In this document: piece by piece, positions 27,120-38,451 of the stretch | Layout: each line of letters starts with the position of its first letter | Position numbering within the stretch: the first letter of the stretch is position 1 | From: Enterobacteriaceae bacterium RIT691 | GTDB lineage: Bacteria; Pseudomonadota; Gammaproteobacteria; Enterobacterales; Enterobacteriaceae | Direction of reading: 5' to 3' | Length of the DNA: 64,000 bases | Assembly (NCBI GenBank): GCA_009668205.1 | Contig: WJYM01000001.1 | Location: 1-64,000, forward strand | Made by a program: the position numbers and the translations under genes | The notes under the pieces: generated by a model | Told to the model about the DNA's origin: nothing | The model's database searches: none | What the model saw: the letters and a program-made list of their open reading frames with translations, nothing else

Positions 27120-27704
27120 ATGAGAAAAATAGTATCGTTTGTCCATGTGTCGCTGGATGGTTTTGTCGCTTCTACCGCTGAGGGCCCGGCAGGTCTGGCC
27201 TGGATAAGCATAAGTCCCGACTTGTTTGAATACGTGGAGCAGCGGATTCAGCAGACCGACACCGCCTTATATGGCCGTATCACCTATCAAATGATGGAGG
27301 CGTACTGGCCAACGGCTGCCGATAAGCCTGACGCCAGCCCGCATGACCATACGCATTCGCGTTGGTATAAGTCTGCCCACAAAGTGGTGTTGTCGAATAC
27401 CCTGTTGGAAAAAGATCACCCTGATACGCACATTATCAGTGGCCATTTAAGCGACGAAATCAGCAAGCTCAAACAGAACGCGGGCAGCGAAATCTTAATA
27501 TTTGGCAGTCCCTCAGCGACTCACGCGCTAATGGCGGAAAACCTTATCGATGAGTATTGGCTATTTGTTAATCCGATTTTACTGGGGCAAGGCATTCCCT
27601 TGTTCAAAAACATAAAAGACAAAACCGCACTCCTGCTGGTGAAGAGTAAAATTTTCCCGTCGGGCGTCGTGTGCCTGCACTACGAGGTGCAACGAAATCA
27701 ATAA
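27120..27704 (+). CDS. Dihydrofolate reductase-like (RibD C-terminal domain) protein
   Basis: The 194-residue protein starts MRKIVSFVHVSLDGFVAS, the usual beginning of the RibD_C/YyaP-YwjB family, and has LYGRITYQMMEAYWP, a nucleotide-binding IFGSPSATHAL and the C-terminal NPILLGQGIPLFK motif. These proteins are NADPH-dependent reductases of unknown substrate. The ATG follows AGAGAAA. It is a single gene, convergent with the LysR gene downstream. Confidence 0.82.
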   Translation: MRKIVSFVHVSLDGFVASTAEGPAGLAWISISPDLFEYVEQRIQQTDTALYGRITYQMMEAYWPTAADKPDASPHDHTHSRWYKSAHKVVLSNTLLEKDHPDTHIISGHLSDEISKLKQNAGSEILIFGSPSATHALMAENLIDEYWLFVNPILLGQGIPLFKNIKDKTALLLVKSKIFPSGVVCLHYEVQRNQ

Positions 27705-27759
27705 TGCAAGGTTATGATGTTTAAGGTCCGCAGTGAGCGCAGCCTTACGTTGCCTGGGA

Positions 27760-28662
27760 TTAATGGCTCAGTTGCTGGTGGATAAAATCAATAAGCGTTC
27801 TTGTTTTCGCGGGCAGAAACCGCCGATTAGAATAAAGTGCGAATAACTGCAATGGTGCCGCCGTCTGTTCAAACTCAATCTCGATGAGTCGCCCATCGTT
27901 GATATAGGGTTGGCAGGCTTGTTTCGAGAGAATGGCAAAACCGACACCTGCTACAGCAGCCCGCCCGGCCATCTCTCCACTGTTGACCCGATAATGCCCT
28001 TTAACTGCAATTGTCTCGAACCCACCTTTTGCACTGACGAACTGCCAGGGAGCCCCTTTCAGTGCGCTTACGGTAGTAATGCAGGGTAATTCTTCAAATT
28101 GCTTTATATGCGCTGGGGTGCCATAACGCTGAATGACGGAGGGAGCGGCAACAATGGTGCAAGGGATAGTAACCAGACGACGGGCGATGTAGTCACTGTC
28201 ATCCATCTGACCACGGCTAACGATGATCGCGACATCAAGATCATCTCGCAGAGATTCGAGACCTGACAAATTTGTGACACAGCTGATCTCCACATCCGGA
28301 TACTGACAGGCGAAATCGGCAATAACAGAACCCAGCAATGCGGGTCCTATTTCATTGGGAATACAAATACGTAGTGGACCTTTGAGCTGAACCTGTCCCT
28401 GCGTTAATTCAGACTCCGTTTGTTCAAGCGCTTCAAGCAGCGGTTTTGCTCGCACATAGAGTCGTTGTCCCGCCTGGGTAAGCTTCATATGGCGTGTGCT
28501 GCGTTCAATGAGCTGAAGATTGAGCTTTTCTTCTAACTGGGAAATACAACGACTTACGTTTGATGCCGGCATTTCAAGGGATTTGGAAGCTCCAACGAAA
28601 CTTTCTCTTTCAACCACAGCAATGAACACTTTCAGCGAACTAAAGTCGAGTGCCGGACGCAT
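27760..28662 (-). CDS. LysR-family transcriptional regulator
   Basis: The 300-residue protein has an N-terminal winged helix-turn-helix (about 4-63; SKSLEMPASNVSRCISQLEE) and a C-terminal two-lobe effector domain. It resembles the AaeR/DmlR-type subgroup of LysR regulators. It is divergent from the MFS gene with a 104-bp gap, the classic arrangement for direct control of the transporter. ATG at 28662 follows GTGGGA; an in-frame GTG four codons earlier is possible. Confidence 0.85.
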   Translation of the reverse strand: MRPALDFSSLKVFIAVVERESFVGASKSLEMPASNVSRCISQLEEKLNLQLIERSTRHMKLTQAGQRLYVRAKPLLEALEQTESELTQGQVQLKGPLRICIPNEIGPALLGSVIADFACQYPDVEISCVTNLSGLESLRDDLDVAIIVSRGQMDDSDYIARRLVTIPCTIVAAPSVIQRYGTPAHIKQFEELPCITTVSALKGAPWQFVSAKGGFETIAVKGHYRVNSGEMAGRAAVAGVGFAILSKQACQPYINDGRLIEIEFEQTAAPLQLFALYSNRRFLPAKTRTLIDFIHQQLSH

Positions 28663-28766
28663 AGAAAATCCCACTTTTGATAATAATATGCACCACTTTT
28701 ACCATCTTATGCTGATTTTTGATAGCAGATAAACTTTGGCCATCTTTCTCTTACAGGTTGCTTGTT

Positions 28767-29939
28767 ATGCCACTGGATTCTCAGATGTTTAATCATAAAA
28801 ACCTTATGCCGATGGCCATCATCATTGCCTTTATCCAGTTTACTAATGCGCTGGAATACATGGCGTTAACACCTGTTTTCTCCTTTATGGCAGAAGCGTT
28901 TTCGGTTCCAGTTTCATTTTCTGGATATGTCTCTGGTATGTACACATTAGGTTCAGTTCTTTCCGGTGTTGCTGCCTTTTATTGGATAGACCGGTTTAAT
29001 AAGAAGCGGTTCTTAATCCAGAACATGCTGCTGCTGGGAACACTAACGTTTATGTCTACATTTACAACAAATTTTGACATCCTATTGGCGCTACGATTTT
29101 GTGCAGGATTGGTGGGTGGTACAACGATGGGTGTAGGGATGAGTATCTTGATAAACAACTCCCCTGCTAACCTGCGTGGAAAAATGCTGGCCACGGTAAT
29201 CTCAGCATTTTCGATAGTCAGTATTGTGGGTATGCCCGTAATATTATTTTTTTGCACACACTTTAGTTGGCATATTTCTCTGTGGTCCATCAGTTTTCTG
29301 TGTCTGCTGTCTTTACCGCTTACAGCCCTTTTCATTCCCAGTGATGCCGCTCAATCACGCGCGAATAACAAGCTAGCTATTGATGCTCAAACCCTGCTTT
29401 TCGCCTCTTGTAATGCACTGGTGCAGTTTAGTCCAATGCTGATCATCCCCATTTTGACGCCATTAATGACCCATTATTTGGAGGCGCAACAAGACCAGCT
29501 GCCTTTGCTTTTCTTAAGCGGAGGGATTGCTGGATATCTGTCTACAAAAATAACAGGGGCACTGATATCGCGTTTTTCCGCTCTGATGCTGGCTACAATC
29601 TCAACGCTACTTTTTTTACTCAGTTTACTGCTCCCTGCAATGGGATATCAGAACGCGTTTCTGTTTATTATTTTATTTCTTGGTGCTTCGTATAGTCGGC
29701 TGGTTTCATCATCTTCGGTTGCGATACAGTATCCAGCAGATGAACAGCGGGCCAGTTTTTCTTCGTTACAGGCTGCGATAATGTCCCTGGTCACAACACT
29801 TGCATTCTTTTTGTCGTCCTTATTACTGCCCGACCACAACATAAAAGCACAGAACTTAGACAGAGTGCTGGTAATCTGCGCATTAGCTGCGGCTGGGTTT
29901 CCCCTGCTGATCATGGCACTGCAAAAAAAAACTGGCTAA
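28767..29939 (+). CDS. MFS transporter
   Basis: The roughly 390-residue protein has about 12 membrane spans in two halves and weak MFS motif-A-like FNKKRF between spans 2 and 3. It looks like a drug/proton antiporter-type exporter of the DHA1 class (AraJ/Bcr-like). ATG at 28767 (MPLDSQMFNHKN) is chosen over the ORF beginning at 28719. Expression is probably controlled by the divergent LysR protein. Substrate unknown. Confidence 0.8.
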   Translation: MPLDSQMFNHKNLMPMAIIIAFIQFTNALEYMALTPVFSFMAEAFSVPVSFSGYVSGMYTLGSVLSGVAAFYWIDRFNKKRFLIQNMLLLGTLTFMSTFTTNFDILLALRFCAGLVGGTTMGVGMSILINNSPANLRGKMLATVISAFSIVSIVGMPVILFFCTHFSWHISLWSISFLCLLSLPLTALFIPSDAAQSRANNKLAIDAQTLLFASCNALVQFSPMLIIPILTPLMTHYLEAQQDQLPLLFLSGGIAGYLSTKITGALISRFSALMLATISTLLFLLSLLLPAMGYQNAFLFIILFLGASYSRLVSSSSVAIQYPADEQRASFSSLQAAIMSLVTTLAFFLSSLLLPDHNIKAQNLDRVLVICALAAAGFPLLIMALQKKTG

Positions 29940-30318
29940 ACGTATTCACCAATCCGACCACTGTGTTCTTGATTAACATAACGGATTACGGCGATACCCA
30001 TGTCAGCTCTGTGGTGGTTTACCGAATTTGGCCACCTGAACAGAGGTGATAAGCTCACCTCAGAACAGCACTCTGTCCTGAGCGAAGGGCAGAATTTGGA
30101 GTACATACTTGCATCGCATGCCTGGACAATGGCGGCAGGTCACATCAGCCACTACATTTGCTCATTTTTAAAACAGGTGAGTGCGCGTATTTTAATCAAT
30201 TATTATACAGTATTAATATTATTAAATAATTCCCAACTTGTCGCACCATATTGAAATGATTAAGATTCACACAATTTTCCGTTAATATCGTTTCCGCCCA
30301 TGCGAGGAAGGAACCACT
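29940..30318. other. AT-rich gap with nested inverted repeats
   Basis: No good gene. At about 30029-30058 the pentamer CACCT, its complement AGGTG and CACCT again alternate, so two hairpins are mutually exclusive. From memory this stretch resembles the leader of certain IS3-family elements ahead of orfA; no transposase is present, so at most a scar. From 30180 the DNA is very AT-rich, probably the promoter of the next gene. An 84-codon ORF at 30000 lacks coding character. Confidence 0.35.
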
Positions 30319-31185
30319 ATGTTTGACCGTAAAATGGCTGACTTACGTCAGAAGTATTGGAAAAAATATCTTCCTTTGCTGGTAGCACAGGGCGCGCGAA
30401 CTGGGGATCCGTACAACTATTATTCCGTGCATCTGGTGGATGCCGATCGCAATCGTTATCAGTTGATTGGTCACCGGAAACACGTTACCACTATTGCCCG
30501 TTGGGACTATGACACTGAGTGTTATCTCAACGGACAGCGTATCAGCATAGCCAAACTCGATGCTATGCAAACGGAAATCATTCATCACCGTCACTATGGA
30601 CCGATTCGATTTTCCGGGATTCTTAGCTTTAGCTTCAATTATCGCACCCGCCTGATTTATCTGAAAACGCTGATTAACCGCGGTAAAGGCCTGTTAGTTT
30701 CGCTATTTTTTGCTGATAAAGAGCTAAAAAGCAGAGACCGTATGGTGCTTCTCAATTTACTGGTGGATGAGTATATTCAACAGCGCCCTTCAAGACTCCA
30801 TACAGGCATGACGTTGGATGAAGTCATTGAGATGCTATACGGCCAGCTATGGTACAAGCACATCCGCAACGAGGAATTTCGCCGCAAGATACAGTTGCTG
30901 CTGAAATCGTTGACGATTACCGGCGAATTAGCGCAAAAAGAAATGCACTATTATGTGCAGCCAAAAGCCGTGGCGGCGATTTCCGATTTTGAGAAAGAAG
31001 AACAACGAATTAAGCAACAAGAAAAAATGCAGCGTAATTTCGTTCGGCTGATGCTGGTCATCTCAGCGTCAACGGTGTTAATAACCTTGGCACTACTGGG
31101 GATGGCGGGTGTAATTGATTTGCATAAAGTCTGGGCCGCTCTCAGAGATCTGAATCCTCTAAGCATGTTGATGAAGCTGATTTAA
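30319..31185 (+). CDS. Unknown protein with a C-terminal membrane segment
   Basis: The 288-residue protein is not recognised. It is basic, with many Tyr, His and Arg residues in its first half (RKHVTTIARWDYDTECYLNG). A coiled-coil-like charged region (about 217-240, EKEEQRIKQQEKMQRN) leads into one strong hydrophobic segment (about 243-265). The topology would be a large cytosolic domain with a C-terminal anchor. ATG follows GAGGAAGGAACC. A second ORF overlaps its end in another frame and continues downstream. Function unknown. Confidence 0.6.
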   Translation: MFDRKMADLRQKYWKKYLPLLVAQGARTGDPYNYYSVHLVDADRNRYQLIGHRKHVTTIARWDYDTECYLNGQRISIAKLDAMQTEIIHHRHYGPIRFSGILSFSFNYRTRLIYLKTLINRGKGLLVSLFFADKELKSRDRMVLLNLLVDEYIQQRPSRLHTGMTLDEVIEMLYGQLWYKHIRNEEFRRKIQLLLKSLTITGELAQKEMHYYVQPKAVAAISDFEKEEQRIKQQEKMQRNFVRLMLVISASTVLITLALLGMAGVIDLHKVWAALRDLNPLSMLMKLI

Positions 31186-31463
31186 CGCCTGATGAATGGC
31201 TTAACTATATCAACAGTGATAATGAATTGCGTCTCTATCCTGTCAACGGCGAGTACCATGCTGTATGGTCTGGCCCCTCGTTGTACGATGAACCGTGGCT
31301 TGACTGGCGTGCTGGCAATATTTATACCCAGTGGCCAGACACATTCCTGTACAGAAAGATGCTGAGAATTGCGCAGCACTTCAACGCGCAGGTAATGGAT
31401 GACGACGGGACAGTTTACAGCAATGACGCTCAGTGGGAGTTCGACCCTACCCACCAACGTTAA
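31128..31463 (+). pseudogene. Overlapping ORF without a standard start codon
   Basis: The frame open from 31128 to 31463 encodes SSKHVDEADLTPDEWLNYIN, then SDNELRLYPVNGEYHAVWSG and onward to TAA. Composition and acidic, Trp-rich pattern look like a real protein. The only NTG starts are CTG at 31131 and TTG at 31227, and the N-terminal part overlaps the last 19 codons of the preceding gene in the -1 frame. Options are a frameshifted pseudogene, a -1 frameshift extension of the 288-residue protein, or a TTG-started 78-residue protein. No classical slippery heptamer is visible in the overlap. Confidence 0.45.
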
Positions 31464-31876
31464 CCTGCCTTTGACTCAACACGGATGCCGTCCGGGATAA
31501 TGTCCTCTCATTTGTGCGCGAGGCGCTAATTCCAGCTTATACCGGGCTGCTAATGTCGTACTGACTAGTCATAGCATTTTTAACCCGTCAGGAAGATGTT
31601 CCCGATACCCATCACCGATGTGCTTTTTGTATTCTTTGTTTTTATAAACAAACACAGAGTTACATCTTCAGGCGTTTTGGAAAAATGTGACTCAGTTTTT
31701 CATACTGAGTAACTGAATAATATAATGTACAGCATGCGGGGAAACCACTGTTTTCCCCGCATGTGACAAGCATTTGATTAATGATATTACTTGTGTTTGA
31801 ATATCATTATCTTAAGCTGTTTCGCCGTAACGACTCAACCGCGACAGTTATATTTTGGCCCATTCAGGAATTATCT
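31464..31876. other. Leader region of the CatB-like gene
   Basis: About 410 bp without a gene. It holds an ACTCAGT/ACTGAGT hairpin near 31690-31710, a TATAATG near 31721, and a 12-bp perfect hairpin at 31733-31763, all upstream of the acetyltransferase start. Confidence 0.5.
31733..31763. promoter_or_regulatory. Perfect 12-bp hairpin upstream of the CatB-like gene
   Basis: CATGCGGGGAAA at 31733-31744 pairs exactly with TTTCCCCGCATG at 31752-31763 around a 7-base loop. There is no T-run after it. A TATAAT-like sequence lies just upstream, so the hairpin may form at the 5' end of the mRNA. Role inferred only. Confidence 0.55.
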
Positions 31877-32494
31877 ATGTCTGAAAAACATTGGTCGCAG
31901 GTCGAGTATCTTCATCAGACCGTCACGAATCCCAACATCCATATTAAAGGCACCCATAGTTATTATAGCAACTGCTGGGATCACGATTTTGAGCGCTCCG
32001 TCGTCCGCTATTTGCATGGGGATGAGATAAGCCAGGGCTGGCAACCTCTTGGAGACGTTGATCGGTTAATCATCGGGAATTTTGTCTGCATCGGCGCAGA
32101 ATGTGTGATTCTCATGGGAGGTAACAGCACCCATCGAATGGATTGGGTTAGCCTGTACCCTTTTATGGCATCAATAAAGGATGCATATCAATCTCGTGGG
32201 GATACAGTGCTGGGTGACGGTTGTTGGTTAGGCATGCGGGCAATGATCATGCCCGGCGTCACGATTGGTGAAGGCGCGGTTGTGGCGGCTGGCGCAGTGG
32301 TCACCAAAGATGTCCCCCCCTATGCCGTCGTCGGCGGTAATCCAGCCAAAATCATTAAATATCGTTTTTCTCACGCGGATGTGGAACGGATAGTGTCCTT
32401 GAATTTATACAACCTCCCTGAGGATAAATTAATGGCGTTACAACCTCTGTTGTCATCAGACGATATTTCAGGCCTGGAATCCATGTTGTCTTAA
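31877..32494 (+). CDS. CatB/Vat-type xenobiotic acetyltransferase
   Basis: The 205-residue protein is a left-handed beta-helix acetyltransferase with hexapeptide repeats (about 70-165; [11 protein letters not shown]-like repeats and [20 protein letters not shown]). The CatB active-site His is in NSTHRMDW near 85, and [12 protein letters not shown] is the family C-terminal signature. Such enzymes O-acetylate chloramphenicol or streptogramins using acetyl-CoA, but chromosomal members often act on other acceptors. ATG at 31877 (MSEKHWSQ) follows a weak GGAATT site. Resistance is not proven. Confidence 0.78.
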   Translation: MSEKHWSQVEYLHQTVTNPNIHIKGTHSYYSNCWDHDFERSVVRYLHGDEISQGWQPLGDVDRLIIGNFVCIGAECVILMGGNSTHRMDWVSLYPFMASIKDAYQSRGDTVLGDGCWLGMRAMIMPGVTIGEGAVVAAGAVVTKDVPPYAVVGGNPAKIIKYRFSHADVERIVSLNLYNLPEDKLMALQPLLSSDDISGLESMLS

Positions 32495-32659
32495 TCGCGT
32501 ATGCCAAAAGAAACGATGTCCCTGTATCGATATCTCTTCCGTTTTACCTCATTTTACAGGCTAAAGGTCGACTCCCGGCACACAGCGATCGCCAGACACC
32601 CTCAACATTGATGAGCATAACTAATTAACCCTAGCTCATTACCCTACCTAATCAGATAA

Positions 32660-35542
<2,883 letters not shown>

Positions 35543-35729
35543 TCATGAAGGAAGTTCATAGATAACATCATTTTAGCCCCATTCATGACAATAATGATAA
35601 GGAATTTACCCAACACGGCGGTTTCACTGTTGTAATAACGACGTCCGTGATCGCGTCAGGCTCAGGTACCTTCGACATCGCGTGAGCAACCTCAAGGGGC
35701 GTACGGTGAAGTCTGTCGTGGGAGCAGAA

Positions 35730-35763
35730 AAACAAAAACCGCCCGCAGGCGGCTTTTGTTTCC
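35730..35763. terminator. Bidirectional terminator
   Basis: CCGCC at 35739-35743 pairs with GGCGG at 35748-35752 around CGCA, flanked by A-rich and T-rich arms that extend the stem. It should end the minus-strand small Cys/His gene just to the right. Confidence 0.8.
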
Positions 35764-35771
35764 AGGCGTAG

Positions 35772-35987
35772 TCAGTGATGGTGGTGGTATTCGCCAGCGC
35801 TATGCTGCGGGCCAATACGCCCCGCTTCCATCAAAATTTCTTCAATAAGCTCTTCCAGACACTCCTTGCCATGCTTATCGCAGACCAGATGAACCTGGCG
35901 GGAAATTTCATCGCATTGCATACCATCGCACAATGCCGATTTAAGCATGATTGTCGCCCATCGCTTGGCTTCAGAATGCGTCAACAT
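35772..35987 (-). CDS. Cys/His-rich small protein, 71 residues
   Basis: The ORF starts at ATG after GAGGAGGG, an excellent ribosome binding site (the frame extends 19 codons upstream without one). The product begins MLTHSEAKRWATIMLKSALC, has four cysteines (two in CDGMQC, then VC and EC around DKHGK) and ends in four consecutive histidines after EY. The Cys and His content suggests metal binding. A terminator follows closely. No family recognised. Confidence 0.7.
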   Translation of the reverse strand: MLTHSEAKRWATIMLKSALCDGMQCDEISRQVHLVCDKHGKECLEELIEEILMEAGRIGPQHSAGEYHHHH

Positions 35988-36076
35988 AGGCCCTCCTCTG
36001 CGGGTATCCCATAAAGCGTAGTCCTGGACTGGCGATTTATCCATGGGATTTAGAGGGTTTTAATGCGGATAAGCGG

Positions 36077-36131
36077 CGTTTCAGACAAAGACGACGCCCT
36101 GACGGCGGTACGGAGTAACTGGTCTGAAACG
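36077..36131. repeat. 10-bp inverted repeat with structured spacer
   Basis: CGTTTCAGAC at 36077-36086 is repeated as its exact complement GTCTGAAACG at 36122-36131, with 35 bp between that hold a smaller CGCC/GGCG stem. It lies between the Cys/His-rich gene and the small lipoprotein gene. Whether it acts as RNA or as a protein site is unknown. Confidence 0.55.
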
Positions 36132-36223
36132 TTTCCGGCGTTGAGTCTGCTTTCATCCCGCTTCGTTAACCGCCCACTCCACTCACAACACCGGCGAAAG
36201 AGGAATATGTCAGACAGGCATAC

Positions 36224-36385
36224 TCAGTAGCCGGCAGCCTTATTTGCCGCTTTAATGCGCTTATTTCTGGCCTCTTTTTCTTGCTTGTCTTTCGCTTGCA
36301 TTATTCCCCCTGCGGCATCCACCCAATCACCCGCAGTACAACCTGATAATCCCACGCTCAACAGCAAGGCAAACATAACCTTCAT
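36224..36385 (-). CDS. Small lipoprotein, 53 residues
   Basis: A minus-strand ORF starts MKVMFALLLSVGLSGC, a short signal peptide with lipobox LSGC (Cys16). A charged, probably helical tail follows, rich in Lys, Glu and Ala (QAKDKQEKEARNKRIKAANK). TGGAG precedes the ATG at good spacing. After processing about 38 residues would stay attached to a membrane, the form of entericidin-like or other tiny envelope lipoproteins, though no family match was recognised. Confidence 0.7.
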   Translation of the reverse strand: MKVMFALLLSVGLSGCTAGDWVDAAGGIMQAKDKQEKEARNKRIKAANKAAGY

Positions 36386-36582
36386 TTAAGCTCCATCGGT
36401 TATTTCTTGTGTAAATAACATCCGTGCAATACAAACAGCCTTTCGCATTTGCATAAAAATACTAACAAACACAGTAACCACTGACAAGAATGAAGATATT
36501 CACAGGAGGATCCTAAATCCTTTGAGGCGATTATTTCCGAATACCAGGATTAACGCATTGCGGAATTCACGGTAGCGAAAAT

Positions 36583-36612
36583 AAAAAAAGCCAGCACCTT
36601 AACGGTACTGGC
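36583..36612 (-). terminator. Intrinsic terminator of mppA
   Basis: GCCAG at 36590-36594 pairs with CTGGC at 36608-36612, with ACC/GGT inside and one mismatch. Seven A residues on the left give the T-run for the minus strand. Confidence 0.88.
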
Positions 36613-36634
36613 CTGACGTTAATTCAGCCTGGGA

Positions 36635-38251
36635 TTAATGTTTAATGATATACATGGTCCGGCTGTATGCGACATCTTCAGGGTTCTCAATCGGATAGCC
36701 TTTCAGCCACGGTTTGATCAACCGCCCGTTGGTGTACTGATAGATTGGCGCAATCGGCGCTTGCTCAGCGATGATTTTTTCCGCTTCGTTATAATCAGCA
36801 TTACGCGCTTTATCGGTGGTTTCCAGCGTAGCCTGGTTGATCACCTTGTCGTAGGCCGGGTTGTTAAAGCGGGAAATATTGCCGCTGTGAGTAGACGTCA
36901 GCAGAGACAAGAACGTTGAAGGTTCGTTGTAGTCGCCGACCCAGGAGGCGCGGATCACATCGAAGTTACCGGTGTTACGGCTGTCGATGTAGGTTTTCCA
37001 CTCCTGGTTTTGCAGTTTGACGTCCACGCCCAGGTTTTTCTTCCACATTGACGCCACGGCAATGGCGATCTTCTGATGGTTTTCAGACGTGTTATACAGC
37101 AGCGTCAGTTTCAGAGGACGCGTTGGGCCATAACCTGCCGCCGTCAGCAAGGTTTTTGCCTGTGCATTTAACTCTTGCTGGCTCATGCTTTCCATTGCCG
37201 AAGGCTGCGGCTTAAAGCCTGCCGTCACGTCCGGGGTGAAGCGCCATGCTGGTTTCTCGCCCGTGCCCAGCACTTTGTCGGCCATAATGCGACGGTCGAT
37301 AGTCATGCTCAGCGCCAGACGCACGCGGGCATCTGCGGTTGGGCCTTTCTGGGTATTAAAGGCGTAGTAATACGTCCCCAGCTGTGGCGGCGTATAGACC
37401 TGGCCTGGGATCTGCTTGAGCAGCTGCTGATACTGATTTTTTGGGAAGGATTCGGTGATATCAATGTCACCCGCCTGGTAGCGTTTGGTGGCATTCGACT
37501 CCTGGTTGATCGGCACAAACGTTACCTGCTGGATAACCGTTTTGCCATTATCCCAGTAATTCGTATTCGGCACGACCACCAGCTTCTCATTCACGACCCG
37601 GTCTTTCAGAACATACGCGCCGTTGCCCACCAGTTTGCCCGGACGAGTCCAGTTCGGGTCACTTTCCACGTTGGCTTTCTGTACCGGATAAAGCGAGAAG
37701 TTTGCCGTCAGATTCACAAACCACGGCAGCGGTTTCTCCAGCTGCACACGCAGGGTTTTCGCATCCACCGCGGTCACGCCCAATTTGTCCGGGGTGGCTT
37801 TGCCGTCAATGATGTTCTGAGCATTGGTAATGCCCGCCAGCGCGGCAAACCACGCAAACGGAGACGTGGTTTTAGGATCCACCAGACGCTGCCAGCTGTA
37901 GACAAAATCCTGCGCCGTCACCGGCGTGCCGTCGGACCATTTGGCATCGTCACGCAGGGTAAAAGTCCAGGTCCGGTTGTCATTGGTCTGCCATTTAGTG
38001 GCGACACCCGGAACGATATTGCCTTTCGGATCCTGATTAACCAGCCCTTCGAACAGATCGCGGATCACCTGAATTTCCGGCAGCCCTACCGCCTTGGCGG
38101 GATCCAGCGAAGCGGGTTCGTCCTTAATATGACGGACCAGCACCTGTTGCTGAGCCAGTTCGGTCCCCGCCGGGACATCTGCGGCCAGGGCAACAGAAAA
38201 AACGCCGCCCAGAGCCAGCGCACAATACAGAAGTGATACAGGAAACTTCAT
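36635..38251 (-). CDS. mppA: Periplasmic murein tripeptide-binding protein MppA
   Basis: The 538-residue solute-binding protein of the OppA family has a signal peptide ending in VALAADVPAG and the SBP_bac_5 fold with LFEGLVNQDPKGNIVPGVA near the N-terminus. It delivers L-Ala-gamma-D-Glu-meso-DAP to the Opp permease for peptidoglycan recycling. Length is within one residue of the E. coli protein. It is divergent from mpaA, which breaks down the imported peptide, with a 200-bp gap. Confidence 0.93.
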   Translation of the reverse strand: MKFPVSLLYCALALGGVFSVALAADVPAGTELAQQQVLVRHIKDEPASLDPAKAVGLPEIQVIRDLFEGLVNQDPKGNIVPGVATKWQTNDNRTWTFTLRDDAKWSDGTPVTAQDFVYSWQRLVDPKTTSPFAWFAALAGITNAQNIIDGKATPDKLGVTAVDAKTLRVQLEKPLPWFVNLTANFSLYPVQKANVESDPNWTRPGKLVGNGAYVLKDRVVNEKLVVVPNTNYWDNGKTVIQQVTFVPINQESNATKRYQAGDIDITESFPKNQYQQLLKQIPGQVYTPPQLGTYYYAFNTQKGPTADARVRLALSMTIDRRIMADKVLGTGEKPAWRFTPDVTAGFKPQPSAMESMSQQELNAQAKTLLTAAGYGPTRPLKLTLLYNTSENHQKIAIAVASMWKKNLGVDVKLQNQEWKTYIDSRNTGNFDVIRASWVGDYNEPSTFLSLLTSTHSGNISRFNNPAYDKVINQATLETTDKARNADYNEAEKIIAEQAPIAPIYQYTNGRLIKPWLKGYPIENPEDVAYSRTMYIIKH

Positions 38252-38451
38252 GGGATCCCCTTTATTCAGTTATACCCTGCCAACTTAGTCGGGTAATTAT
38301 TTGTTTCGGCAGGAAGAATTGCAAACGACTTGTGACAAAAAATTGAAGGATATTCCGAACAACGTGCTGAAAGCTGTCCATGGAAACTATTTGATTATCG
38401 GCCTCTTTTGCACAACACTGCCAGAAACAACACAATAATGCAGGATAAAGT

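Noticed and set aside
30000-30254. 84-codon ORF in the gap before the unknown membrane protein
   Set aside because: Spans inverted repeats and AT-rich promoter-like DNA; weak start; no family match.
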